Positions 38,819 through 49,620 of a DNA stretch of 64,000 bases are shown in pieces. The stretch is from Peronospora farinosa (lineage: Eukaryota; Oomycota; Peronosporomycetes; Peronosporales; Peronosporaceae), in NCBI GenBank assembly GCA_947646735.1, contig CANTFK010000771.1:124001-188000 (forward strand). Reading direction: 5' to 3'. A program made the translations under genes and the position numbers. Position 1 is the first letter of the stretch; every line of letters starts with the position of its first letter. Under the pieces are notes generated by a model. It was not told where the DNA came from and searched no databases. It was given only the letters and a program-made list of their open reading frames with translations.

Positions 38819-39260
38819 CTAACCCCGATCTTCACTTCGGTCGATTTGCCCACGGGAATCACCACATATTGATCTGGAATTGTGATCACTTGTATGGTCG
38901 CCCGAAGGGGGGGGTCTTCGTCCATTTAGAAGGATCCTGACCTCGTAAGGCAAACAAAGCGTTCCATCTGCTAAATCCAGGCGTATTCCAGCCGGTACCA
39001 TGAAACTTATTCCTAGGATCGCGTCTTGACCTACTTGATCTCCTACCCAAGCATCGAATTAATAGACTAGCGATCCATTAAGCGTGATCTTGATTCTTGT
39101 ACGACCGTCCGTCATGTATGTGATCTCACCAATCCCAACACATTCTTGCTTCTGACTCGCGTCAATGACACATCCTACCTTACGAGCAAAGGTGGTGTCG
39201 ACGATCGAGACTTCGGTCCCAGAATCAAATAACATAGTCGTCTTTTCATTGTTGATCTTG
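38819..39260 (-). pseudogene. Gypsy-C protease
   Basis: The minus strand reads TTMLFDSGTEVSIVDTTFAR (retropepsin DSG active site), then ITYMTDGRTRIKITLNGSLV and, after a stop, AILGISFMVPAGIRLDLADG, the ILG-x-x-F core end. A second part with LNGRRPP-like tail follows to 38819. Confidence 0.65.
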
Positions 39261-39711
39261 CCCGTTGCCTTGGCTTGCTTGAACCATTTTCCTGGGGCAT
39301 GATATTTTCAATATCCCCGTGATTCACCTGGTGCTAAGTCGAGCTCCATTTTCGCAGGCGATCGGGCATATTCATCAACTTGATATTGAACGCAAATTTT
39401 CTGAATCCTCACATGTATTATTCGGGTCGATCCAAGCGTTAACACCTTGATCAGTCGATCTTCTTTCCACAAATGCATAATGCAGAGCCTAGAACGCTCG
39501 GCTCGTACCAGATTCCAACCTGGCGAGCGTCCTAGTTTAACATTTCTTCTGCCTTCGGCGGGAGCATTCCAGCATGCTTGGTCGGGACATACCACTTGCG
39601 TATCATGTTGCAGAATTCTTCCATTCGACATTTTCCATGCTCATGGATATCTCCGCAGGCAGCACAGGTGTAAAAACACTTGTTTGAAGGATGTCCCTTA
39701 CGACCACACTT

Positions 39712-41640
39712 CTAACACGTTAGTCTCTTCCAGCATCCACGATCATCGTGTTTCTTCGACCCACAATGGGTACAAGCCTTCTGATTCACCACGCGATCTG
39801 GACCGCGATCTTGATCCAAATGGTCTGATCCCGCGCGTTGATCACTATATTTCTTCACGCGATCTGGTACTGTGGCCACACATAGGTTGCGTCGATCTGT
39901 TTCGGCGTCTGATCCACTAATATCCGAGTCTGACTCACTGCTACTGCCTTCCAGACGAATCGCTCTCACAGCACGAGTTGGTTTCGAGGGTGCCGGAGTG
40001 GATGCCGACGCAGATCGCTGAAGAAATTTGCTCGACCCAATTACACTCGGATACTGTCTTCTCTCCATGCGTTGATATGTTCGCAGAGTTTCTTCCATAT
40101 CATCGGCGTCTCCAAGGCCTTACAACGTCAACTACTTAGCCAGATCGCGATCATCAAGTGTACCAATGAAATGTTCCACATGCTCTCGGCGAATTGAAGG
40201 CGATCCCTCCCGAATGGGAATTTTTGCTCGGATCGCGGCTACATTCATCCGATACAAATATTCCAGTGGAGTTTCACCAGATCGCTTCTTCGAATGGTAA
40301 TATTGTCTCCCGACCGACATACCATATCCACAATACTGGATCATGAAGGTTTCCAACAACGACTTCCATGCATTCCGAGTGGATCGACTTAACTGGCTAT
40401 ACCGATTTCTTGCCGGCCCCATGAGTCAATCACCAAATACTAGACATTTTTCCTCATCCGAGGCTTGATCGCGTAAGAATGCAGACTTGGCCTTGTTAAT
40501 ACAACTTCTTGCTCGATCTTCGTCCTTGCCCCGTCCTGTAAATTCTTTTAGATTTGCGATCGCAGACATTCGAATTCGCTGCGTGACAAGTCCACCATTA
40601 GGTACAGTGCCTGCACTTGCGACTTGTGGCCGTCTTAGATCCTCCATACCTAAATCGTCTGGATCGTAATTATTGGATCGCGATTGACGCGATCCGGCCG
40701 ATTCCATGTCCACATCCGAAATGCAAACTTTTAGGGTGTTTGTGGGGATCGCGGATCGACTAGCGATCATGCGAGCTTGATCCTGCTCGTACTTCCTCAT
40801 AGCAGCTTTAAAGTAGATCTGCAGCTGCCCTGATCCAGTCACATTCGTATCTTCAGCTGCGGATGTTGTTGGCGACTGCACTTCGGCCTTGGTCGGTACA
40901 AGTCGTTCATACATGTGTGCTGCACCAGCCGGTCCAAGTGACATTCGCTGAATGTTGATCTAGGCATCCGACTTCCCTTCAGCCGCTGACATATATTGTG
41001 ACGATCCAGTATGATATCCTTTTGGAACATCCACGATCGGTTTGATCGCCTGATCTACTGGATCGCACTCTCCAGTTAGCGGAACTAGCTTCGAAAAAAG
41101 AGATCGCCCTGCTTGGATCACGCGATCATGGTCGCACTCCAAAAGCACCTGCGCGTCAAAAGCTCCAGCGGTGAATCCAGCGTTTTGGAGCAACTCCATC
41201 AGCCGACGGATCGCTTCCAACTGGTTCGGTGTTGGAATGGGAGCTGAAATTGATCCTCACAGCGATCCAATCAACTTCGGTTTCAAAATCTTTAGAACGG
41301 GATCGCTTGACAACAGATCTTTTAGCGCCTTCCAATGAAAACACCATTCCAGCTGATCCAGTTGCCATCCTTTCGCCTTGTCTTCCTCATGCGCCAGCTA
41401 TATGTCGGCATCATCATGATCGGACTCAGGCGCCTTCATCTTCACTCGAGATGGCTTCGAATTCTTCTTCTTCTTCGAATTTGGAGTGGTTTTGGATAAA
41501 TTTCCTTCGTTTTTAACCGTAGAATTTTTATCCAGGGTTCCTCGAAAGGACCTGGGAAGGAGGCAGAGGTTTTTCTTCCAGATCAATCTCTTGATATTCC
41601 TCTTTGGTTTTCTTTTCATCTGCGCCCCTCCCAAAATGCT
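39712..41640 (-). pseudogene. Gypsy-C gag
   Basis: Pieces on the minus strand: LMELLQNAGFTAGAFDAQV (41220-40960), MSAIANLKEFTGRGKDEDRA (40944-40426), AWKSLLETFMIQYCGYGMSV with YYHSKKRSGETPLEYLYRM (40422-40132, capsid C terminus), and a knuckle CTHCGSKKHDDRGC (40098-39712). Stops separate them. The capsid part is of the type seen in other oomycete Gypsy elements. Confidence 0.65.
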
Positions 41641-41772
41641 GATGATTCGGGGATCTTTTTTTTACACGTCTGCGGTGATACCTTTGCCGCTGACGCTTCA
41701 ATCCCAGGTTCAACTTTGACCTTTACATCTTCTCTCAGGGACTCGCGGTGAAATCCCGAGTCACCAGAAGAT

Positions 41773-41788
41773 CCGGGCACGCGCACCA
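41773..41788 (-). promoter_or_regulatory. Gypsy-C primer-binding site
   Basis: On the minus strand TGGTGCGCGTGCCCGG follows the LTR end CACCACA after one base. Confidence 0.6.
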
Positions 41789-41789
41789 T

Positions 41790-42672
41790 TGTGGTGGAGT
41801 GGGATTCGCAAAATTGCTGATGCGATTCCAACTCTCCACTGGCGCCCGGACGACCGACTAACGGAGGGGGTACCCCGATTCCGTGTGTATAGCCTTCCTC
41901 ACCTTGTGTACCCGTCGGTAGGGCATTTTTCTCTCTTCTCGGTAGACTTGAGTCGATGTTGATCCTAATTGGGTTAGGGATAGGAGGTTTGGTTATCTTG
42001 TGGAAATCTTCACAAGATAAACCGAGTACTTGGTGTGATCTTCCCAATCGATCACGGTTATCCAATAAAACGAAGCTTGAAACTTCTGACCACTTGAGCA
42101 GAACCTTCTGACCACTTGATCCGTCCTGCACTTGCTTCGCCTTTCCCTACGTGTTTTATCTGCGTCCAATCACAGTTGAGTTCTGTTGAGAGTTCTTGCA
42201 ATCCCTGGCCAAACAATCCAGGGATATGACTTACGTAGTGTGTAGGCTTCCTCGAGACGTCGGGTGGCCAAAGAATCCAGCCCGGAAGAGAAGTCGACAC
42301 GTGTATTAGAAGTAAAATTGAATTCTGTTTAGTGTTAACCAATCAACGATCGAAACCTACGATTCTGCCTATCTGTAGTTCAGGATATATTACCACGTGT
42401 CATCCTTTCAGAAAAATCAGATCTCGATATGTGGTCCACCCCAAATGCTTTTGCCATCCCGATCCATCGGCGATCTTCCCTTATCCTTGGATCGCGATCT
42501 GAATCAGATCGCGTATCAGTTCAAAATCGCGGTCGATCCATAATGCGTGATCCTTGTGAACTGGATCGCGATATAATTTAGATCGCGGTTCTGAGTCGGA
42601 TCGCGCTTTCTGCACATTGGATAGCGATCGATCTTGGGTGTGTGGCCCACATAATCTAGATCGCGATCTACA
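41790..42672 (-). repeat. Gypsy-C 5' LTR
   Basis: 883 bp, TGTAGATCGC...CACCACA on the minus strand. Its inner 600 bp are the inverted copy of 23560-24230. Carries GATC-type units at its TG-proximal end. Confidence 0.75.
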
Positions 42673-43300
42673 CTCCACAAAATTTGTTTATTCGCTCTTC
42701 CACAACATGGAGCCAAATATCTTTGCCTTTGCTGAAGGAAGAGTCTTACAGACCGCAGTGAGCAAAGTCGAGGAAAGAGCTCAAACTTATTTTGCTCTTT
42801 TGCCTGTTCACACAGACTAGTTGCCATTGGAGTGGTGGGCTCTGCATCAGCTGCAATTCCCGACACTTGCAACAATAGCAAAAATCTATTTGGCCATCCT
42901 CGCGTCTTTAACTTCGTCAGAGTAAGTTTTCTTTCAAGGTACCAATGGAATAGAACTTCGATTTCCCCTAAAAGCTTGAAGAGGCTTCTGCGCCTCAAGG
43001 ATTGAATAAGGACACAGGGTCACGTTCCTTTGTCGGCAAAAGACTAGTTTTTCTCTTTGTCAGCACTTTCGCTTACCCGCTTATATTCCCATGTGGAATA
43101 CGTAGAGTGTGAATACTTAGTAAGGCCAGTTTTCACAATGGAATTGTCTCTTCCATAATGTTTGGTAGTCCGCAACTTTGCATATTTATTGCGCGGGTGA
43201 CATGGGTAATTACCCGCGGGTATGAGTCTGAGTCGTGTGCAATTGAATTTGAATGAGTCTGAGTCGTGGGTAAACGCCATAACCCATCCTTGACTCATGG
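42673..43300. other. Flank of Gypsy-C: C-family internal debris and unassigned sequence
   Basis: 42673-42720 matches the internal end next to the 3' LTR at 31056-31090 (TTTAT-CGCTCTTCCACAA), so a second C element once abutted this LTR. A short ORF from 42705 (MEPNIFAFAEGRVLQTAVSK) may be its accessory ORF start. 43190-43312 holds degenerate GAGTCTGAGTCGTGGGTA repeats also seen at 24625-24725. Confidence 0.45.
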
Positions 43301-43343
43301 GTACCACCTTTAGTTAGTAATACCACCAGGTAGTACAGAAATT

Positions 43344-45064
43344 GCATTTTTTAGTAGATAGCAGTACTGTTTCCTCCAAGCTAAAGTGTTCATTGTTTTT
43401 GCGACCATGCTGGTCTGCATATTGTTTTTGCTTGTCCTGTGCGCTTGCCATCGCGTCACGGACTTTACGTGTGATGGCTAATCGCTCATCCACAAAGCGC
43501 TGAGCTTCGCTCACGCTTTTAGCATCCAGCTCGTCTATGACGCCTCCAAGAGGTCGTTCATGGGTCGACGCTGTTGATAACACTATAGTGTCATCGTCAA
43601 GGAGCACTGGCATTTCTTGCCGTGCCTACCTATAGGTGTCGTGACCCCTACTAAATTAGCAGTGTCACTAGGGCAACCTTTGCTCTCTTTGGCATTAGCA
43701 CCGAGCGAAGGGAGGGGCCCTCCCCCACTAAGACTCGGGCTGCGTACAAACGAGACTGGCGTTCGAGGATGGCGCAGTCCGTTAATGTAAAATGGTGTTT
43801 CACCCGTACTGGCGTGAACACTGTTATTAATAGCGAGCTCCACGAATAGCAATTGCTTGCTCCATTCTTTAGGAGTCGCTATTGTACGCAACACATCCGC
43901 CACGACTCGATTGACACGTTCTGTTTGGCCATCGGTCTGGGTATGATCAGCGGTTGACATGTGGAGCTTGCTACCCAGCATCTCAGACACATGTCGCCAA
44001 AAACCCGTCGTAAAACGCGAATCCCGGTCCGATACTTTGGACTCGGGCATCCCGTGTAGTCGATACACGTGATCCAGAAACAAGAGGGCAGCCTCTTTTC
44101 CTGAGATCTTGGTGCTACATGGTGCCAAATGCACCATCTTGCTCAATCTGTCTACAAAGACGACGAGCCCCGTCCTGCCTTTATGGTCAGGCGGTAAGCC
44201 AAACATGAAGTCCAAACTGACCGACTTCCAACATTCAGTTGGAATCGGCAGTGGCTTCAGTGGCGCACTGTTGGAAGGTGCAGGCTTTATGCGCTGACAC
44301 TCTTCACAAGAGCGAATATAGTTGGCCACCCACCGATATAGGTGGGGCCACCAAAATTTCTCTGACACTCGTAAGAATGTCTTTTCACGGCCCAGATGCC
44401 CACTAGATGGCGCATCATGGCACTCGTGAAGTATCATCAGCTTGAGATCTGTGTCATGAGGGACATAGATTCTCAAGGGATCACAGGGTAACAGTTGATG
44501 CCATAACAGGCCATCACTGTAACTTAAGCGATTTAACTTCGCTTTGAGGTGCGACGGAAGGGTTACCTTTCGTCCACCAAAATGATCCAACAGCAGGCGA
44601 CAATGTTCGTCCTGACTGTAACACTCCTTGATATCGGAGGCCATTGAGCTCGTCACATGGTAGGCCTTCATGGCTGCCAATGTTGACGACTCAACTTGTG
44701 CTTTCGCACGAGACACACTATCCTGGTGTCTTGCCTCGAAGTCTGGTCTGCGCGATAACGCGTCAGCCAAGATATTCGACTTACCCGGCTTATATTCAAC
44801 TTTGAAATTAAATTCAGAGAAGAATGTTAGCCATCTCGTCATTCTCGGCGAGAGGTGCGGTGAATTTATAGCGGTCCGCAGTGATGCGTGTTCCGTATAA
44901 AACACAAAAGGTTCGGTGCCCAAGAGGTGCACCCAAAACTTCACAAGGGCATACTTGATTGAAAGTAGCTCCTTGTCATGCACAGGGTAATTCAGCTCGG
45001 CAGCTTTTAAAAGCCGATACTGATAAGAAATGACACGGTCAACGCCGTTGTCATCCTTCTGCAT
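43344..45064 (-). pseudogene. Gypsy-A copy 2 RNase H-integrase
   Basis: Main ORF 45064-43583 (493 aa) equals the copy 1 RNase H/integrase, including HHCC finger and DDE residues. It ends GRHGKKCQCSLTMTL after an 11-bp deletion relative to copy 1. The next frame 43613-43344 gives VDERLAITRKVRDAMASAQD and is cut off. Kept acidic residues: SLDFMF, SDRDSRF, TDGQTERV. Confidence 0.88.
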
Positions 45065-45115
45065 GAGCGCGCTGACGATTGCAAAATTGCTTGCATCGCA
45101 GACGACGCTAAAGGC

Positions 45116-46191
45116 TTATCCGCGTCTGGCAATGCCAAGACCGGTGCCTCTACAAGAGATTGCTTCACTGAAGTGAACGCATCTTCTTGTTCCTTTGACC
45201 AAGTCCATTCTGTATCCTTTTTTTAAAAGGTCAGACAATGGCTTGGTCTGCTCCGCATAATTCTTGCTGTAATTAGCGAGCCCAAGGAATTGGCGCAGAT
45301 CCTTCACATGTCGTGGAACTGGCCATTCCTTTACAGCCTTTACCTTTTCTGGGTCTGCTCGTACACCATGTGCACCTACGATGCAGCCCAGTACAGGTAT
45401 CTCGGGGACCCCTATTACGCACTTTGGCAAGTTTACGTATAATTGGGCGTCACCCAGAGTCTGCAACACAGCGTCTAAATGACGCTTGTGCGACTCAATT
45501 TCGCTCAGAACTTCCTCCGCCCTACTATGCACGAATACATCGTCAAAGTAATGGGTCGCGTAGGCACGGTGCTGACGCATCACGTGAGCCACCACTCGGT
45601 TGAATGTTGACGGAGCATTTTTCACCCTTTTGGCATCACAAGCCACTCCCACAGCATACCTCTTGGGGTGCTTACTGCCGTTTTGGCTACATCAGTATCT
45701 CTCATGAGAACCTGATAGTAGCCATCCTTCAGATCCAACGCGGAAAAGATAGTTGACTTTCTCATGGAATTCAACAAAACATCTTTCCACTGGATCGGCG
45801 TTTGAGCTGGAATGGTGGCCGTGTTCAGCTTATTATAAGCATGAACCACGCGCCATCCACCCGTGGCTTTACGCACACAGAAGGTCGGGCTGCAGTGAGG
45901 CGACTTGCTCTCACGTACATGTCCCGCCTTATCTCGCTTGTCGAAGAACTCATCGATGTAATCGACTTGTTCCTTCGGCAACGGCCATTGCCTGGTCACA
46001 CAATACTTGGTGCCAGGCTCCAGGTCAATTTCGTGCCTGATGCCCCTATCGGCCGGTAGGCGGCTCGGCACTTCTGCTGGAAACACATCACGGTGTTTCC
46101 ACAGAACATCATAGAACGGGCTGTCCTTCAAGGACTTCCCAGCCTTGAGCAGCGAACCAATTCTTTTTGTCGGTCTCCAAGACGCTCTCAT
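45116..46191 (-). pseudogene. Gypsy-A copy 2 reverse transcriptase
   Basis: 46191-45622 gives the RT start through YYQVLMRDTDVAKTAVSTPR, uninterrupted, proving the 17775 insert is secondary. A shift at about 45625 leads to 45652-45116, with FNRVVAHVMRQHRAYATHYF and DDVFVHSRAEEVL, then a second shift in the thumb. Confidence 0.88.
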
Positions 46192-47296
46192 TCATTGTGG
46201 ATGAAGAGCAACAGTCCACCACGTTCTCTTCTGTAACTGGTGCGACTATCTCGTGGATCTTTCCTTCCTTTAGTTCGGACAGGAACAGATCCCACGTCAT
46301 CTCCGAGAGATTTACTATCTCCTCGGCAGATGCCAAGACAAGTTGGAGCACCTCAACTGAGGATGCCTCCGGCATTTTGTCTTCGACGGCCTCGAACAAC
46401 TCGTTCGTAGGTCCGTCCTCTTGGACCGAGACTGATCCAAGGGTCACTCGTTTCGACGTGCCCTTGATCGTCTTAATACGTCTGGTGCTCGTTCTTCGAG
46501 TCACCACGACCTTTGACCTGGAAGAAGGTGTCGTTGCTACCTCAGCTAACGCACTCCTTCCAACCGCACCAGGCTCTTGGCTCTGTGCCGGTTTTTGTGG
46601 CGCTTGACTTGCTGTCAGCCCACCATCAACTGACACAGGCTCTCGTCTCTGTGCAGGACTATTGGACGCATGACTACCTGTCATCGCCCCATTCACTACA
46701 CCAGTCTTTTCGACCTGGGTAGGAATATGTGTCATCTGGCTTTCCGCCAGTGCACTCACAACTACACCACTCCTTTCGAGCTGGGTAGTTCCTGGTGTCG
46801 ATTGACATACCGTCATCGCACCCTCGACTGTGTTGGACACAGCATCAGCCGCATAAGCCTCTCGCAAGAGCACATCCTTTCCGGTGTCTTGCGTAGCGCT
46901 AGCGACTGTGCGTGTACGCCAGTCTATCCATGGTTGGTGTTTAGCCAACCAAGGCATGCCTAGGATGAGGTCATACGGACTCTCCATACCTAGCACTGTG
47001 AACTTCTCTTTACAAGAGAAGTCACTGAAACTGAAGGCGAGTTCAACTTGAACTCTCTCCGATTTAACGAGCGCGCCGTTCGCTAAACGAACGATCGCCT
47101 CTTCTCGCTTGCCATCCTGGCAAAGCGACTCATAACTCGCCGGTCTCTTTTTTAGAGCCGCGAGTTTCACAAAGTTTTGTGATGCACCCGAATCCACGAG
47201 AAGGGTCATCACTTGGTCATAGCCTCGTACTCGAGCGCTATAGACCAAAAGGGTTGAGGTCCGACCTTTCGGAACCTCAGGGACTATGCTACCCAT
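46109..47296 (-). CDS. Gypsy-A copy 2 protease region
   Basis: 395-aa ORF identical in layout to copy 1: LLVDSGASQNFVKLAALKKR active site, ILGMPWLAKHQPWIDW, Ser/Thr-rich linker, and the same GWEVLEGQPVL end before the RT frame (start shown at the first Met). Confidence 0.85.
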   Translation of the reverse strand: MGSIVPEVPKGRTSTLLVYSARVRGYDQVMTLLVDSGASQNFVKLAALKKRPASYESLCQDGKREEAIVRLANGALVKSERVQVELAFSFSDFSCKEKFTVLGMESPYDLILGMPWLAKHQPWIDWRTRTVASATQDTGKDVLLREAYAADAVSNTVEGAMTVCQSTPGTTQLERSGVVVSALAESQMTHIPTQVEKTGVVNGAMTGSHASNSPAQRREPVSVDGGLTASQAPQKPAQSQEPGAVGRSALAEVATTPSSRSKVVVTRRTSTRRIKTIKGTSKRVTLGSVSVQEDGPTNELFEAVEDKMPEASSVEVLQLVLASAEEIVNLSEMTWDLFLSELKEGKIHEIVAPVTEENVVDCCSSSTMNESVLETDKKNWFAAQGWEVLEGQPVL

Positions 47297-47358
47297 TTGT
47301 TCGATTACTCTGAACTTAGGGGTAGCTTCAGAGTCCGCGACAGTAGGGCATCCCGCCC

Positions 47359-48384
47359 CTACTGCGCTCCCGCATTTCCCGACCCATCTTGGGCAGGTGC
47401 TGAGCCCATGCGTCGTGCACGCTGGTTTTTCGCACCTCCCTTCGGGTTGGGAGACCTTTTGCTGGCTGCCTTAGCACCAGCAGCTACCTTGGCATAGCAG
47501 CGAGCCATCATATGTCCTCGCTTGCCGCACTTGTAGCAGATCACATCTGCATTGCCTAACTCCATAGGAGTGGCATAAGACTTCTCGGACGACGGCCTGT
47601 AATAGGCTGTCGCCGAGGCGCTGTTGTAGCATTGCTCCTCAGCTAAGGCAATGTCAATTGCCTCCTCCATCGTCTTTGGCACCTTTCTGAAAAGGGCCTG
47701 ACGCGATGGGCCGTGCCTAAGTCCATTCATGAACGTGGCCACCTTGATACGTTCTGGTATCGGTTCCCCATTGATGGAAGCCGACAGCGAACGCATCTCC
47801 TGCACAAATTCTTGCAGAGAGCGTTTCGCCTGTCGTGCTCCAAAGAAGCGCGCCATAAGCAACACTTCGTTGTTAGGCGGCTGATACATGGCGCGAATCT
47901 TTGATTTAAAGATCGCCCATGATGGAAATGCATCAGCATTAGCCATCAGTGCAGAGTATGCCCACTCTGACGCTTTGCCACGCAAGTTGGACATGGCATA
48001 CAACACCATTCTGGTGTCGTCTTCGATGAGCTGCGCCACTCCACATTGCTCCACTGCTAATAGCCAGTGAACAATCGTGTTAGGGCTAGTTCTATCGAAC
48101 TTCGGAGGGTCCATCCGAATGGGCCTTGGTTGAGTAGGCCGGGCAGAGAGCGCCTCAAAATTTCTGTTGAGCGCCTCATTACGTACCTGCTCAAGCCTAA
48201 GCTCATCCTGGGTCTTATTGATGGACTCAGCGGTGGCTTGGCTGTTTACCTCGGACGCGTTTCTACGCTGTCCGAGCACAAACGACTCAAATTGCTCCAA
48301 CTGAGCAACATGTTGCTCAGGAGGACAATGCAAGAGGGAGGCTAGAAGTTGTTCACTAAGTCCCTGCGCCATATGCTCTGTCAA
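47359..48384 (-). CDS. Gypsy-A copy 2 gag
   Basis: 341-aa ORF beginning within gag (MTEHMAQGLSEQLLASLLHC) because an upstream stop removes the first residues seen in copy 1. Capsid and CYKCGKRGHMMARC knuckle intact. It ends GSGNAGAQ at a TAG overlapping the protease frame. Confidence 0.85.
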   Translation of the reverse strand: MTEHMAQGLSEQLLASLLHCPPEQHVAQLEQFESFVLGQRRNASEVNSQATAESINKTQDELRLEQVRNEALNRNFEALSARPTQPRPIRMDPPKFDRTSPNTIVHWLLAVEQCGVAQLIEDDTRMVLYAMSNLRGKASEWAYSALMANADAFPSWAIFKSKIRAMYQPPNNEVLLMARFFGARQAKRSLQEFVQEMRSLSASINGEPIPERIKVATFMNGLRHGPSRQALFRKVPKTMEEAIDIALAEEQCYNSASATAYYRPSSEKSYATPMELGNADVICYKCGKRGHMMARCYAKVAAGAKAASKRSPNPKGGAKNQRARRMGSAPAQDGSGNAGAQ

Positions 48385-48500
48385 CTCCCTATGGTGTTGG
48401 AAGAGGTGAGGGAAGTCACTTCAGTCCATACTAAGGACCATCTCAACCACACGCACGCTCAGAGAGACGGGTCGTGGGAAGGACTAATAGTGCTACCAAG

Positions 48501-49093
48501 CGTAAACGGGCACTTCTACGAAGTTGCCTCGTGCTACTTAACGCACACCTTCAGCACAAGCGAGGAAGCGATTAGACCGTCTTACCTTCGCGTGCGAGGG
48601 TGGTTAGGAGGTTGGTCAACTGCTTAAGCAGTCGTACCACCAGTTGCCTCTCGCTTATGCGAGAGTGCAACGAACAATTGACAAGTGTTGTACTTGCGTC
48701 ACACAGAAGCTTATCAAGCTTGTGGTACGCAGTAATAAATGGTTAACATTTATAAGACTGGCTTACATTTTAATAGAAGTTAAGTAAATATAAATCTATA
48801 TACTGATTGATTAATTGTAATGTCGGATACGCGTCTTTTTAGAATCGTATCCTTACGTGCGAGCTTAAATATATATAAGCTCGCTGATGACGTCTGTTTG
48901 AAGCGTCACCATGACGCCCATTCATAACTGGCGTCATCCTCGTTGAATGTGAATCCATCCATGAATATTACATTCACGAGAGTGGGTCACATTGATGTGC
49001 CACACCCAAGTGGCTAAGGTACCTCGTTCCCATTTAGGCCTGCCCATTAAGTATTCGATACTTAACGAACCGCGTAACCTTTAGCCTGTTACG
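48501..49093 (-). repeat. Gypsy-A copy 2 5' LTR (diverged)
   Basis: About 590 bp. The 165 bp next to gag are close to the copy 1 LTR; the rest is strongly diverged but keeps the same hairpins in the same order (GCGAGCTTA/TAAGCTCGC at 48859-48884, GGATACG/CGTATCC at 48828-48852, TTAAGTAT/ATACTTAA near 49050-49068). The end is worn (CGTAACAGG rather than TGTAACAGG). Confidence 0.75.
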
Positions 49094-49620
49094 CTTGGGC
49101 TAGCATGATGCTAGCTCAAGCCTTTGAGATGCTTTCACGGCATCCATCAGTTTTTGACAAGCCTATCCCTCTACACGCCTATATCTTGCCTCTCTCACCC
49201 CCAGCCGCCAGCTAAGCCCCCACGATGTACCCCGCTCTGCCCGAAGTCCCGGTATCTCTGCTTAGGTATGATCGCGTAATCTTTATTTCACTGTGCGAGC
49301 AACAAGAGACCCTTCCTGGGTGGGTCCTGTTGACAAAATAGAAATCCAAGGATTCCAAGCAAGAAATTTACCGCTGGACACCGCCGTCGACTGGCCCCAG
49401 ACCTGTACCTCCTTCGCCTGTGTGCAGAGGATTGTGCAGCGTGAAAGGCCTTCAGCGCGGCGCTTATAGCACGCCTCGCTTAATGGACCCTGGCGAGATT
49501 CGAGAAAAATGTAGAGAATGAGAGATAATCCGGCGTATGCGGAAGTTGAGCCACTTTGGTGGCAAGACGGATCGCGTAACGCGTTTACATACATACATAC
49601 ATACCTACATACATACAAAG
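49094..49620. other. Unassigned spacer and (ACAT)n microsatellite
   Basis: 527 bp between Gypsy-A copy 2 and Gypsy-B. It has an inverted pair GGGCTAGCATGATGCTAGCTC at 49106 and an ACAT/ATAC microsatellite at 49587-49618, directly at the Gypsy-B border. A minus ORF over 49283-49620 has no family support. Confidence 0.5.

Larger units (their letters stand above)
30826..42672 (-). mobile_element. Gypsy-C: decayed Ty3/Gypsy element with accessory ORF
   Basis: Minus-strand element of nearly 12 kb: 5' LTR 41790-42672, primer site, gag, zinc knuckle, protease, a DRDPAI repeat region, RT, two RNase H regions, integrase and chromodomain, then an opposite-strand ORF and a truncated 3' LTR. Every part is broken by stops or shifts. 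GATCGCGATC-type motifs recur throughout LTR and coding sequence. Bases right of 42672 resemble the internal 3' end of another C copy. Confidence 0.8.
43344..49093 (-). mobile_element. Gypsy-A copy 2, 3'-truncated
   Basis: Minus-strand copy with 5' LTR at 48501-49093, gag, protease, RT, RNase H and integrase. It stops abruptly in the integrase C terminus at about 43344. Coding sequence is almost identical to copy 1. The missing 3' part corresponds to where the 24738 fragment begins. No NUMT is present. Confidence 0.9.
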
